A DNA stretch of 25,710 bases, taken from CAYTSW01 sp964440605. GTDB lineage: Bacteria > Planctomycetota > Phycisphaerae > Phycisphaerales > UBA1924. Positions 15,885 through 23,704 of this stretch are shown here, piece after piece (the stretch's first letter is position 1; each line of letters opens with the position of its first letter). Under the pieces are notes generated by a model. The model was not told where the DNA came from and made no database searches. It was given only the letters and a program-made list of their open reading frames with translations. A program made the translations under genes and the position numbers. The stretch spans positions 1 through 25,710 of the forward strand of contig CAYTSW010000028.1 of NCBI GenBank assembly GCA_964440605.1, written 5' to 3'.

Positions 15885-16959
15885 GCCGCCAGACTCCCAA
15901 ACCGATTTCCACGAGCAGCAGCGCCAGCACGACCAACGCCGCCAGTTGATACCGCTCTTCGTAGGCCACGATCCGCGCCGATTCCTGCTCCTGTTGCTCG
16001 GCCGACCGCACGAACCGCTGATACACCTCGTCGAGCTTCACGTTGCCCGTACCGACGCCGAGGTAACGCCCTTCGGGCGTCGCGGCGGCCATGTCGCGGA
16101 GCGTCCGAGCGTCGAGCGAGGAGATCACGCGTTTACCGGCGCTGTCGGTGACGAACTCGGTCGCGCCGCCGGGCCCGGTGATGGGGATCGGCACGCCGCC
16201 CTCGGAACCGATGCCGATGGCGATGAGGCGTACGCCCGCGCGTCCCGCCGCGGCGGCGGCTTCGACCGGGAAGCTGCCCTGGTCCTCGCCGTCCGTGATC
16301 AGGACGATGTCACGCAGGCGGGCCTCCACCTCGTTGTCGGCGTCTTCGTCGATGAGAAAGACATCGCGCATCGCCCGGCGCACGCCGTCGCCCACCATGG
16401 TGCCGCCGAGTTGGACGGATTCGGGCGTGAGCGTGTCGAGCGAGAGCCGGAAGTAGCCGTAGTCGTGCGTGAGCGGGACGCGGAGGATGGCGCCGCCGGC
16501 GAAGGCGACGAGGCCGACGCGGTCGCCGTCGAGCGTGTCGATCACGTCGCTGATCCAGAGCTTGGCGCGTTCGAGGCGGTTGGGGGCGAGGTCCTCGGCG
16601 AGCATGGAGCGCGAAACGTCGAGCACGAAGACGACGTCGCGCCCGGTGCGGTGCACGTGCTCCTCGCGCTCGCCCCACTGAGGCCGCGCGAGCGCCACCG
16701 CCCCCGCGATGAACACCAGCGCCAGGACCAGCGCACGCCCCCACACGCCCGACGCGCCGCGGCGCGGACGCAGGCGCGTCACCAGCGACCACTGCGCGAA
16801 ACGCCGCAGCGCCCTGCGACGCAGCAGCACCTCCAGCAAGGCGTACGCGAGCGGGATGAGCGCGAGCCCCGCCGCCAGCAGCCACAGCGGCTCGGCGAAG
16901 CGCGCCGCCTCCACGCCATCGAGACTCAGCCACGACAGGTCCGCTTCCGCGAACATCAC
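15877..16959 (-). CDS. batB: BatB-like VWA domain membrane protein
   Basis: A 360-aa protein with two N-terminal membrane helices (about 24-45 and 74-92), a von Willebrand factor A domain (about 107-320) and a C-terminal helix (about 338-357). The metal-ion adhesion site is complete: D114-V-S116-R-S118, T187 in GGTMVGDG, and D223 in ITDGED. The ARPQWG after helix two is a shared Bat signature. It should display its VWA domain on the outer face of the membrane and bind partners through a divalent metal. The ATG at 16959 overlaps the batA stop as ATGA; a second ATG follows at once. Confidence 0.93.
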   Translation of the reverse strand: MMFAEADLSWLSLDGVEAARFAEPLWLLAAGLALIPLAYALLEVLLRRRALRRFAQWSLVTRLRPRRGASGVWGRALVLALVFIAGAVALARPQWGEREEHVHRTGRDVVFVLDVSRSMLAEDLAPNRLERAKLWISDVIDTLDGDRVGLVAFAGGAILRVPLTHDYGYFRLSLDTLTPESVQLGGTMVGDGVRRAMRDVFLIDEDADNEVEARLRDIVLITDGEDQGSFPVEAAAAAGRAGVRLIAIGIGSEGGVPIPITGPGGATEFVTDSAGKRVISSLDARTLRDMAAATPEGRYLGVGTGNVKLDEVYQRFVRSAEQQEQESARIVAYEERYQLAALVVLALLLVEIGLGVWRRA

Positions 16960-18095
16960 GGCGACCTCCTTAAGATGAGACTGCGCAGCACGACCTCACA
17001 GGCGAGCACGACCAGCGCCGTCCACAGCCATGCGGCGAAGCGCTCGTCGTAGAACGTGAACTCTTCGGACTCGATGCGGCTCTTCTCGAGCTCGTCGATC
17101 TCGGCGTAGATCGCCTCGAGCGCTTCCCCGTCGCGCGCCATGCGGAAGATGCCGCCCGTCTGCTCGGCGAGGTGCTCCAGCGGCTGCGTGTCGAACGCCA
17201 TCGCGTTGGGCAGGACGAAGCCGCGCCCGCGCTCAACGCCGCCTCCGATGCCGATCGCGTGCACGGTGATGCCCAGCTCCTTGCAGATCTCCGCGGCCCG
17301 CGTGTAGCGGATCTCGCCGACGTTCTCGTCGCCGTCGGTCAGCAGGACGATCGCCTTCCCCACGAGGATGAAGTCCTCGCCCTCGTCGAGCTCGAGCTCC
17401 TCTTCGGCGCGATCCAGCCGGGCCGCGGCCAGCGCGACGCCCTCGCCGATCGCGGTGCCCGCCTCGGCGCGCTCCCGGTTGGGGTTGTTCAGCCGGATAC
17501 TCCAGACGAGCTCTTCGAGCGTCGACCGCGTGCGCGACAGCGGCGCCAGCGTCTCGGCGACACCCGAGAACGTCACCAGCCCGACGAGGTCGTACGGACG
17601 CCCCGGCAGGTACTCCGGAAGCTCACGCACGTCGTTCAGCAGGCGTCGGCGGACCGAGGCGCTGTCGGCATCCAGCCCTCGTTCGCGTGCGAGCTGCGTG
17701 ATCTGCTCTTCTTCGTTCCCGAGCACGAAGTCCAGGAAAACCTCGCGCACGACGTCGATGCGTCGTGCGCGCTCGTTGTTGAAATCCAGCTCCTGCCGCA
17801 TCGAGTACGAGCGATCGATCACCGCCATGATCGCCACGCCCTCGGTCGTCACGCGCACCTCGCCGCGTCCTTCCTGAGGCCGCGCAAGCGCGACGATCAC
17901 CAGCGCCAGCACGATCAGCCGCAACAGCCCGGGTAACCACAGCACGCGCTGCCGCAGACTCACGCCGAGCTCATCCAGCGCGAGCGCTGAGGAAAAGCGC
18001 AGGCCCGCGCGCCGGCGGCTGCGCCACACCATCAGCGCCGCCGCGATCGGCACGAGTACGAGCAGCCAGAGCATCTCGGGGCTGGCGAACTTCAC
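16956..18095 (-). CDS. batA: BatA-like VWA domain membrane protein
   Basis: A 379-aa VWA protein with helices at about 8-24 and 54-71, the VWA domain from about residue 87 to 320, and a C-terminal helix at about 352-372. The MIDAS motif is intact: D94-R-S96-Y-S98, T214 in AGTAIGEG, and D254 in LLTDGDEN. N-terminal FASPEMLWLL and ALARPQ are typical of BatA. Compared with batB it has an extra stretch of roughly 40 charged residues after the first VWA helix (about 120-165), which includes GNEEEQITQLARERG. It overlaps the upstream gene by four bases. BatA and BatB probably form a membrane complex loaded or remodelled by MoxR. Confidence 0.93.
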   Translation of the reverse strand: MKFASPEMLWLLVLVPIAAALMVWRSRRRAGLRFSSALALDELGVSLRQRVLWLPGLLRLIVLALVIVALARPQEGRGEVRVTTEGVAIMAVIDRSYSMRQELDFNNERARRIDVVREVFLDFVLGNEEEQITQLARERGLDADSASVRRRLLNDVRELPEYLPGRPYDLVGLVTFSGVAETLAPLSRTRSTLEELVWSIRLNNPNRERAEAGTAIGEGVALAAARLDRAEEELELDEGEDFILVGKAIVLLTDGDENVGEIRYTRAAEICKELGITVHAIGIGGGVERGRGFVLPNAMAFDTQPLEHLAEQTGGIFRMARDGEALEAIYAEIDELEKSRIESEEFTFYDERFAAWLWTALVVLACEVVLRSLILRRSP

Positions 18096-19021
18096 GATTC
18101 GCCCTCCGCGCCCGGCCTCGACGCCGTCGCTCGGACAAAGGCCCGGAGTTCATCGAGCGCCCGGCGCGCTTCGTCGGCCGCGGCCTCTGCGCGCGCAAAC
18201 TTCACCTGGTCCGCCCGCTCGAGGAAGCGCCCGAGCAGCGCGACATCCTGTTCGCGTGCGGCCAACTCCGACGCGTTCCCGGCGTGGGCGAGGAACTCCT
18301 CCGTCGTCAGCTCCGGCGCCCGCACGCCGAATCGCTGTTCGATGTACGCCCGCACGATCTGCGAACACACCACATAGAAGCGCTCGAAGGCGCCGCGCTC
18401 GATCAACTGGTCCTGCTCCACGCGATCGAGCCCCGCCAGAGCCGCCTCGTACGCGGGCGTCTCGGGTGCGGGCCCGAGGCCCCGACGGCGCAGCACCGCC
18501 GCGGCGATCAGCGCCAGCACCACCGCCGAAGCCCCGACGATCACCCACGCCGTCGGGCTCGCCGACGCCGGTTGCGACTCCGGCGTCACCACGCCCAGCC
18601 GCCCCGAGAGCTCGGCCTGAGCCGGGTCCTCGCCCTCGGCGAGCGCCGAGGCCACCTCGATCCGCATGCCCTCCACCGTCACATTCTGAACGGTCTGGCC
18701 CGAGGCGTTGAGGGCTTCGACGCGCACGTCGGGCGTCACCAGCGAGCCCGAGCGTTGCGGCTCGAAGCGTAGCTCGCGCCCGGTCGTACGCGTGATGCCT
18801 TCGCTCGCGACCGCGCTCTCCTCCTGGCTCGCCAGCAACCAGTCCTCCCCGCCCTCGAAGCCGATCGTGTAGCGCACGCCCGCCTCGGATCGATCGGTGA
18901 TGTCGACGACGATCACCGCCTCGTCGGCGATGCCGATCGTCGCGTCCTGCAGCGCGGCGATCGCGTGCAGCGACCCGTCCTCGCTTATCGCTTCGTGCAT
19001 GGGCGAATCGCCAGCGCTCAT
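18092..19021 (-). CDS. Bat-operon membrane protein with DUF4381-like cytoplasmic domain
   Basis: A 309-aa protein between the DUF58 gene and batA, the slot usually held by a DUF4381-type protein. It has no obvious signal peptide. Residues 1-155 look beta-rich and soluble, one helix lies at about 158-178 and is followed by RRRG, and residues 190-309 are helical, with RGAFERFYVVCSQIVRAYIEQRFGVRAPELTTEEFLAHA as the DUF4381-like core. The positive residues after the helix favour a cytoplasmic C-terminus, so the N-terminal half should be outside despite lacking a signal. The start at 19021 overlaps the DUF58 stop as ATGA. The C-terminal half resembles the cytoplasmic domain of BatD, with which it may be related. 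Confidence 0.75.
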   Translation of the reverse strand: MSAGDSPMHEAISEDGSLHAIAALQDATIGIADEAVIVVDITDRSEAGVRYTIGFEGGEDWLLASQEESAVASEGITRTTGRELRFEPQRSGSLVTPDVRVEALNASGQTVQNVTVEGMRIEVASALAEGEDPAQAELSGRLGVVTPESQPASASPTAWVIVGASAVVLALIAAAVLRRRGLGPAPETPAYEAALAGLDRVEQDQLIERGAFERFYVVCSQIVRAYIEQRFGVRAPELTTEEFLAHAGNASELAAREQDVALLGRFLERADQVKFARAEAAADEARRALDELRAFVRATASRPGAEGES

Positions 19022-19935
19022 CGGCGCTTCTCCCTCCGCTTGAAGAGCTCGATGAGCGTGCGCACGTACGGCTCGTGCGTCGTCACCTCGGCGTAGTCGA
19101 CGCCCAGACGCCGCATCTGCCCGCGCAGCGACTCGTTGTGGCGGTGCGCCCGCGCAGCGAAGCGCTCACGCACACGCCTGCTCGACGTGTCCACCAGACG
19201 ACGCTCGCCCGTCTCGGCGTCGGCCAGTTCGATGAGCCCCGCACGCGGGAGTTGGTGCTCGCGCGGATCGGAGACGCGCAGCGCCACCACGTCGTGCCGA
19301 CGCGCCAGCAACTTCAGCGCGCTCTCGAATCGGCTTGCTCCGCCCGACGACGATGACGCCGACGAACCCGCACCCTCAAACAGAAAGTCGGAGATTACGA
19401 ACACCACCGCCCGCTTGCGCAGCACGCCCGCCAGGTGTTCGAGCGCCACCGGCGCATCGGTCGCGTGGCCCTCGGCGTCGAAGCTCAGCACGTCGCGCAC
19501 TAGCCGCAGCGCGTGCCGCGAGCCCTTGCGCGGCGGGTCGAACCGCTCCACGCGGTCCGTGAACACCAGCAGCCCCACCTTGTCGTTGGACATGTTCGCG
19601 ACCGACGCCAGCACCGCGCACAGCTCCGCGGCCGTCTCGTTCTTGAAGCGGTCCACGCTCCCGAACGCCCCCGAGGCGCTGAGATCCACCACCAGCATGA
19701 TCGTCAGCTCGCGCTCTTCGACGAACTGCTTGACGTGGGGCTCGCCCGTCCGGGCCGTCACGTTCCAGTCGATCGTGCGCACGTCGTCACCGGGCTGGTA
19801 CGCCCGCACCTCGGCGAACTCCATGCCGCGGCCGCGGAATGCCGACGAGTACTCGCCCGCGAGCAGCTCGTTGACGGTCCGCTTCATCAGCAGTTGGATC
19901 TGCCGAACGGCGCTGGCGACTTCATCCGGGAGCAC
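19018..19935 (-). CDS. DUF58 domain protein (MoxR-associated, VWA-like)
   Basis: A 305-aa cytoplasmic protein. The DUF58 signature GMEFAEVRAYQPGDDVRTIDWN (about residues 37-58) is present nearly letter-perfect and is followed by VTARTGEPHVKQFVEE. The downstream part is VWA-like, with D-L-S-A-S in VVDLSASGAFGS, and ends in a basic KRREKRR. DUF58 proteins are nearly always encoded next to MoxR ATPases and are thought to be adaptors for them. There is no membrane helix. It begins 17 bases after the moxR stop and overlaps the next gene by four bases. Confidence 0.95.
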   Translation of the reverse strand: MLPDEVASAVRQIQLLMKRTVNELLAGEYSSAFRGRGMEFAEVRAYQPGDDVRTIDWNVTARTGEPHVKQFVEERELTIMLVVDLSASGAFGSVDRFKNETAAELCAVLASVANMSNDKVGLLVFTDRVERFDPPRKGSRHALRLVRDVLSFDAEGHATDAPVALEHLAGVLRKRAVVFVISDFLFEGAGSSASSSSGGASRFESALKLLARRHDVVALRVSDPREHQLPRAGLIELADAETGERRLVDTSSRRVRERFAARAHRHNESLRGQMRRLGVDYAEVTTHEPYVRTLIELFKRREKRR

Positions 19936-19952
19936 GACCGAGACCTCCTCGA

Positions 19953-20942
19953 TCAGGGCACGGGGACGGCCTGGAGCAACGCGTTGATGATCGCGTCGGG
20001 CGTCATCGCACGCGCCTCGGCCTCGTAGCTCGGGATCAGCCGGTGACGCAGCACCATCGGCGCCACCGCCTTGACGTCCTGCGGCGAGACGTACCCGCGC
20101 CCGCGCAAGAACGCGTGCGCGCGCGAGGCGAGCACCAGCGCGATCGTCGCGCGGGGCGAGGCGCCGAAATCGAGCAGACCCTCGAGCCTCGGCTCGACCG
20201 TCGCGGGCTCGCGCGTCGCGTGGATCAGCTCGACGATGTAGTCCTTGATCTTCTCGTCGATGTAGATGCCGTCCACCAGCTCACGCAGCGTGCGCACCTC
20301 ATCGAGCGAGAAGACGGCCTCGGCCTCGGGCGTCTCGCCCGTCGTCGCCATGCGGTCCAGCACGCGGCGCTCGTCTTCCTTGCTCGGGTACCCCACCGTC
20401 AGCTTCAGCATGAACCGGTCGACCTGCGCTTCGGGCAGCGGGTACGTCCCCTCCTGCTCGATCGGGTTCTGCGTCGCCAGCACGAGAAAGGGGCTGGGCA
20501 GGCGGTACGTCTCGTCGCCGATCGTCACCTGCTTCTCGGCCATCGCCTCGAGCAGCGCCGACTGCACCTTCGCCGGCGCCCGGTTGATCTCGTCCGCCAG
20601 CACGATGTTTGCGAAGATCGGCCCCTTGCGCGGCGTGAAGACGTGCTCGCGCGGGTCGTAGATCAGCGTCCCAACCAGGTCCGCCGGCAGGAGGTCGGGC
20701 GTGAACTGCACCCGCGAAAACCGCGCGTGGAGGCTCCGCGCCAACGTCGAGACCGTCAGCGTCTTGGCCAGGCCGGGCACGCCCTCCAGCAGCACGTGCC
20801 CGTCGCACAGCAGCCCGATCACCAGCCCCTCCACCATCGCACGCTGCCCGACGACCACCCGCTCCACCTGATCGACCAGGCGGCCCAGCAGCTCGCTGTG
20901 TTCCTTGACGGCTTGAGTGATGGCCGAAACGTCCACGCTCAA
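19953..20942 (-). CDS. moxR: MoxR family AAA+ ATPase
   Basis: A 329-aa AAA+ ATPase, first gene of the operon. Walker A is GVPGLAKT (54-61), Walker B is IVLADE (113-118) followed by INRAPAKVQSALLEAM, and sensor 1 lies in LATQNPIEQEGTYPLPEAQ (155-173), which is diagnostic of MoxR. The C-terminal helical lid contains SPRATIALVLASRAHAFLRGR. The predicted role is a chaperone that activates or assembles the VWA proteins encoded downstream. The start is a TTG at 20942, supported by a GGGAGG seven bases upstream; a GTG at 20936 is possible but is spaced worse. Confidence 0.95.
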   Translation of the reverse strand: MSVDVSAITQAVKEHSELLGRLVDQVERVVVGQRAMVEGLVIGLLCDGHVLLEGVPGLAKTLTVSTLARSLHARFSRVQFTPDLLPADLVGTLIYDPREHVFTPRKGPIFANIVLADEINRAPAKVQSALLEAMAEKQVTIGDETYRLPSPFLVLATQNPIEQEGTYPLPEAQVDRFMLKLTVGYPSKEDERRVLDRMATTGETPEAEAVFSLDEVRTLRELVDGIYIDEKIKDYIVELIHATREPATVEPRLEGLLDFGASPRATIALVLASRAHAFLRGRGYVSPQDVKAVAPMVLRHRLIPSYEAEARAMTPDAIINALLQAVPVP

Positions 20943-21150
20943 CGCGATACCTCCCTCATGCGGTCAAAAACAGCCCAACCCGACGGACCCGCGCGTTCAC
21001 CGCCGGCTCGCCCGCACGATACCGGGCGGGCGGGCCCCGGGTGCAGGCGACGGGTCATGAGCTTCGCCGGGCCGCGGCGGATTGAAGAAGGCTTCACGCC
21101 CCCGGAGTATGGTAAGAGCGATCCGAGCACTTCAACGCAGGAGCCCTCGC
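20943..21150. other. Divergent intergenic region between moxR and sodA
   Basis: These 208 bases must hold the promoters of both the MoxR-Bat cluster and sodA. On the plus strand TTGAAG (21082-21087) and TATGGT (21108-21113) could be a sodA promoter, but the 20-base spacer is long. I find no convincing moxR promoter. A 63-codon minus-strand ORF (20939-21130) crosses it but has no recognisable protein character. Confidence 0.4.
20950..20955 (-). promoter_or_regulatory. Ribosome binding site deciding the TTG start of moxR
   Basis: GGGAGG on the minus strand (20955-20950) lies seven bases before TTG 20942 and 13 before the alternative GTG 20936. The spacing favours TTG. Confidence 0.7.
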
Positions 21151-21984
21151 ATGAGCCACGACCACGTCGACCGTCGCACCGCCCTCGCCGCCCTCGGCGC
21201 AGCTGGGCTCGGGGCCTTCGCCTCCTCCGCCGCCGCCCGCCAGGACGATGACGCCGATGAGCCCGTCACCGCGCTCGACCTTGCCGAGCTCGGCTACGAC
21301 TCCGAGGCCAACCGCTACACCCTGCCGCCCCTGCCCTACGCATACGACGCCCTCGAGCCGCACATCGACGAGCAGACGATGCGCATCCATCATGACAAGC
21401 ACCACGCCGGCTACGTGCGTGGGCTCAACAACGCGATCGAGAAGCTCGAGGCCATCCGCCGCGGCGAGGGCGACGCTTCGCTCATGAAGCACTGGTCACG
21501 CGAGCTGAGCTTCCACGGCGGGGGTCACGTCAACCACACGCTCTTCTGGCACGGCATGCGACCCGCCTCGGACGGACCCAACCGGCCCTCGGGCACGCTC
21601 GCCCGCGCGATCGACGAGAGCTTTGGCTCCTTCGACGCCTTCAAGGCCCACTTCGCCGCCGCCGCCGGCTCCGTCGAAGCCTCGGGCTGGGGCTGGCTTG
21701 CCTACGAGCCCGTCGCGCGGCAACTGCTCGTCGTGCAGATGGAGAAGCAGCAGAACATGCTCTTCACGGGCCTGCACCCTCTGCTGGGCGTCGACGTGTG
21801 GGAACACGCCTACTACCTCAAGTACCAGAACCGCCGGAGCGAGTACATCGACAACTGGTTCAACGTCATCAACTGGCCCTTCGTCGGCCGCCTCTTCAAC
21901 GCCGCTCAGGCCGGTCGCAAACGCACCTCCACGCGACGCATCCAGATGCCCGAGCGTCAGTTCCGCCGCGGCAACCCGCGTTGA
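21151..21984 (+). CDS. sodA: Exported Mn-type superoxide dismutase
   Basis: Superoxide dismutase, 277 aa, which converts superoxide to oxygen and hydrogen peroxide. The ATG at 21151 has AGGAG seven bases upstream. An N-terminal twin-arginine signal (D7-R-R-T-A-L-A-A-L-G, with cleavage near SSAAA at 25-29) means the folded, metal-loaded enzyme is exported by Tat. Ligands are H80 (MRIHHDKHH), H129 (GGHVNHTLFW), D215 and H219 (GVDVWEHAYYLKY). Glycine in GGGHVNH and glutamine at 200, at the position equivalent to Gln146 of E. coli SodA, favour manganese over iron. About 30 residues of acidic linker separate the signal from the fold. The C-terminal 25 residues are Arg-rich (RKRTSTRRIQMPERQFRRG), an unusual basic tail that could bind an anionic surface. 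Confidence 0.93.
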   Translation: MSHDHVDRRTALAALGAAGLGAFASSAAARQDDDADEPVTALDLAELGYDSEANRYTLPPLPYAYDALEPHIDEQTMRIHHDKHHAGYVRGLNNAIEKLEAIRRGEGDASLMKHWSRELSFHGGGHVNHTLFWHGMRPASDGPNRPSGTLARAIDESFGSFDAFKAHFAAAAGSVEASGWGWLAYEPVARQLLVVQMEKQQNMLFTGLHPLLGVDVWEHAYYLKYQNRRSEYIDNWFNVINWPFVGRLFNAAQAGRKRTSTRRIQMPERQFRRGNPR

Positions 21985-22046
21985 CCGCCCGCGTGCGCCG
22001 GGCCACTGCTCGTGCTCCCCGTCGGCCGTGACTTGCGGATCGAAAC

Positions 22047-22075
22047 GCGTTTCCGCGTGCCCAACGCGGAAACGC
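22047..22075 (+). terminator. Perfect 12-bp hairpin after sodA, terminator-like but without U tract
   Basis: GCGTTTCCGCGT (22047-22058) and ACGCGGAAACGC (22064-22075) are exact complements around the five-base loop GCCCA. It lies 62 bases after the sodA stop. No T run follows, so it is either a factor-assisted terminator, an mRNA 3' end stabiliser or part of a pyruvate kinase leader. Confidence 0.5.
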
Positions 22076-22077
22076 TC

Positions 22078-22133
22078 CCCGCCATGGGGCGGGAACTGCG
22101 GCGTTGTCGTGAACCGGGGGGGCAACCTCCCGG
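22078..22133 (+). other. Two further hairpins in the leader before the pyruvate kinase gene
   Basis: CCCGCC (22078-22083) pairs with GGCGGG (22088-22093) around ATGG. CCGGGGGG (22114-22121) pairs with CCTCCCGG (22126-22133) with one G-T pair around CAA. With the hairpin at 22047 they make three stem-loops in 87 bases, ending 59 bases before the start codon. I recognise no known riboswitch in them. Confidence 0.45.
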
Positions 22134-22192
22134 CGTGAGCGTCACGCATCGCGATCGCTCTCTATCTCCGAGGTCCGGGAATACCCTTTTCC

Positions 22193-23704
22193 ATGACGCC
22201 CCGCACCGCCGATCGGCACGTCTACGACCAGCTCTACGCCCTGCGCGTGCGCATGACCGAGGTCGAGCGCAACCGCGCCGCACTCGTCTCCCGCGCACCC
22301 GACGACGACACCCGCGCCAGCGCCGCCAACCTCCTGCACTACACCGCCCTGCGAGAAGGCGACCTGCGACCGCTCCAACGCCAGCTCCTCTCGCGTGGGC
22401 TGTCTTCGCTGGGCCGCTCCGAGTCCTGGGTCCTCGGGTGCGTGTCGCACACGCTTCACGCCGCCCGGCGACTCTGCGACCCGCCGATGCCGGCCGATGA
22501 GGATTTCGAGCACACGGGCCTGACGCTCGATCAGGGCCGCTCGCTGCTCGACCGCCGGACCGATGCGCTCTTCGGCCCGCGCCCCCAGGAGCGCGCTGTG
22601 CGCATCATGGTGACCATGCCCGACGAGGCGGCCCACGACGCCTCCTTCGTCGCCGGCTGTCTCGACCGAGGCATGGACGCGATGCGCATCAACACCGCCG
22701 CCGGCGACGCCGACGACTGGCTCGCGATGATCGGCCACCTCCGGCGCGCGCAAGACGCTGGCGGCCGCGCGTGCCGCGTCTTCGCCGACCTGGGCGGCCC
22801 GAAGATCCGCATCACCTCCATCACCGTCAACCGCGAGCCAAGCGATGCCGTCCGCCTCAACATCGGCGACCGCGTTCGCCTCGCCTTCACGCCCGAAGAG
22901 CCCCATCGCGATGCGCTCGCCACGCTCGTCGTCGATGCGCCGCATCTGGTGTCCGCGGTCGACACCGAGCACGCCGTCTGGTTCAACGACGGCAAGGTCG
23001 GCGCCCGCGTCGACAGCCGCGACAACAACGGGCTCGACCTGGAGATCACCTTCGCCAAGCCGGGCGGGCAGCGCCTGCGCGTCGGCAAGGGCGTCAACGT
23101 CCCCGATACCACCCTCGACACCGCCGCCCTCACCGACGAAGACCGCGACACCCTGCGCCAGCTCTGGGGGCGCGTCGACGCCGTGTCGCTCTCCTTCGTG
23201 CGCACGCCCGACGACGTCGCCGATCTGCGCGACGAGTGCGAACGCCTCGAACGCGAGACCGGTCGACCCGCCCCTGCGATCGTTCTCAAGATCGAAACCC
23301 GCGCCGGCTTCACCAACCTCCCCGAGATCCTCCTCGAGCTCCTGCGCGTCTCCGTGGGCGGCGTGATGCTCGCGCGCGGTGACCTGGCGGTCGAAGTCGG
23401 CTACGAGCGCATGGCCGAGGTGCAGGAAGAACTCCTGTGCTTCTGTGAAGCCGCGCACACGCCCGTGATCTGGGCGACCGAGGTGCTCAGCTCGCTGGCG
23501 AAGAAGGGCCGCCCGACGCGCGCCGAAATCACGGACGCCGCCGCCGCTCAGCGGGCCGAATGTGTCATGCTCAACAAGGGCCCCGAGGTGCTCACCGCGC
23601 TGGAGATGCTCTCGGACATCCTCATGCGCATGCAGACCCATCAGCGCAAGAAGACCCCGATGTTCCGCCCGCTGAGCATCGCGATGCTCCAGGAGCGAAG
23701 GTAA
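22193..23704 (+). CDS. Atypical pyruvate kinase: N-terminal extension, no C-terminal allosteric domain
   Basis: A 503-aa protein of the pyruvate kinase family (phosphoenolpyruvate + ADP to pyruvate + ATP). The first 135 or so residues are an extra helical domain. The barrel starts at VRIMVTMPDE. Active-site elements are visible: R165 and N167 in MRINTAAGD (usually RLNFSHG), D199 in DLGGPKIR, K366 and E368 in VLKIETRAGF, R395-G-D397 in MLARGDLAVEVG, T429 in WATEVL, and the conserved GRPTRAEITDAA. Domain B lies at about 207-300. The usual C-terminal effector domain of about 120 residues is absent: after CVMLNKGPEVLTALEML only 30 residues remain. K204 stands where K+-dependent enzymes have Glu117 (rabbit numbering). 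The ATG at 22193 has only a weak GGGA upstream. A catalytically altered paralog is possible. Confidence 0.85.
   Translation: MTPRTADRHVYDQLYALRVRMTEVERNRAALVSRAPDDDTRASAANLLHYTALREGDLRPLQRQLLSRGLSSLGRSESWVLGCVSHTLHAARRLCDPPMPADEDFEHTGLTLDQGRSLLDRRTDALFGPRPQERAVRIMVTMPDEAAHDASFVAGCLDRGMDAMRINTAAGDADDWLAMIGHLRRAQDAGGRACRVFADLGGPKIRITSITVNREPSDAVRLNIGDRVRLAFTPEEPHRDALATLVVDAPHLVSAVDTEHAVWFNDGKVGARVDSRDNNGLDLEITFAKPGGQRLRVGKGVNVPDTTLDTAALTDEDRDTLRQLWGRVDAVSLSFVRTPDDVADLRDECERLERETGRPAPAIVLKIETRAGFTNLPEILLELLRVSVGGVMLARGDLAVEVGYERMAEVQEELLCFCEAAHTPVIWATEVLSSLAKKGRPTRAEITDAAAAQRAECVMLNKGPEVLTALEMLSDILMRMQTHQRKKTPMFRPLSIAMLQERR

Noticed and set aside
20939..21130. 63-codon minus-strand ORF ahead of moxR whose stop overlaps the TTG start
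   Set aside because: The overlap looks like coupling, but the sequence is Arg/Gly/Pro-rich without domain character and no ribosome site precedes it; it more likely lies in the untranslated leader.
22047..22133. A known riboswitch class ahead of the pyruvate kinase gene
   Set aside because: The three stems match no riboswitch consensus I can recognise; reported only as unexplained structure.
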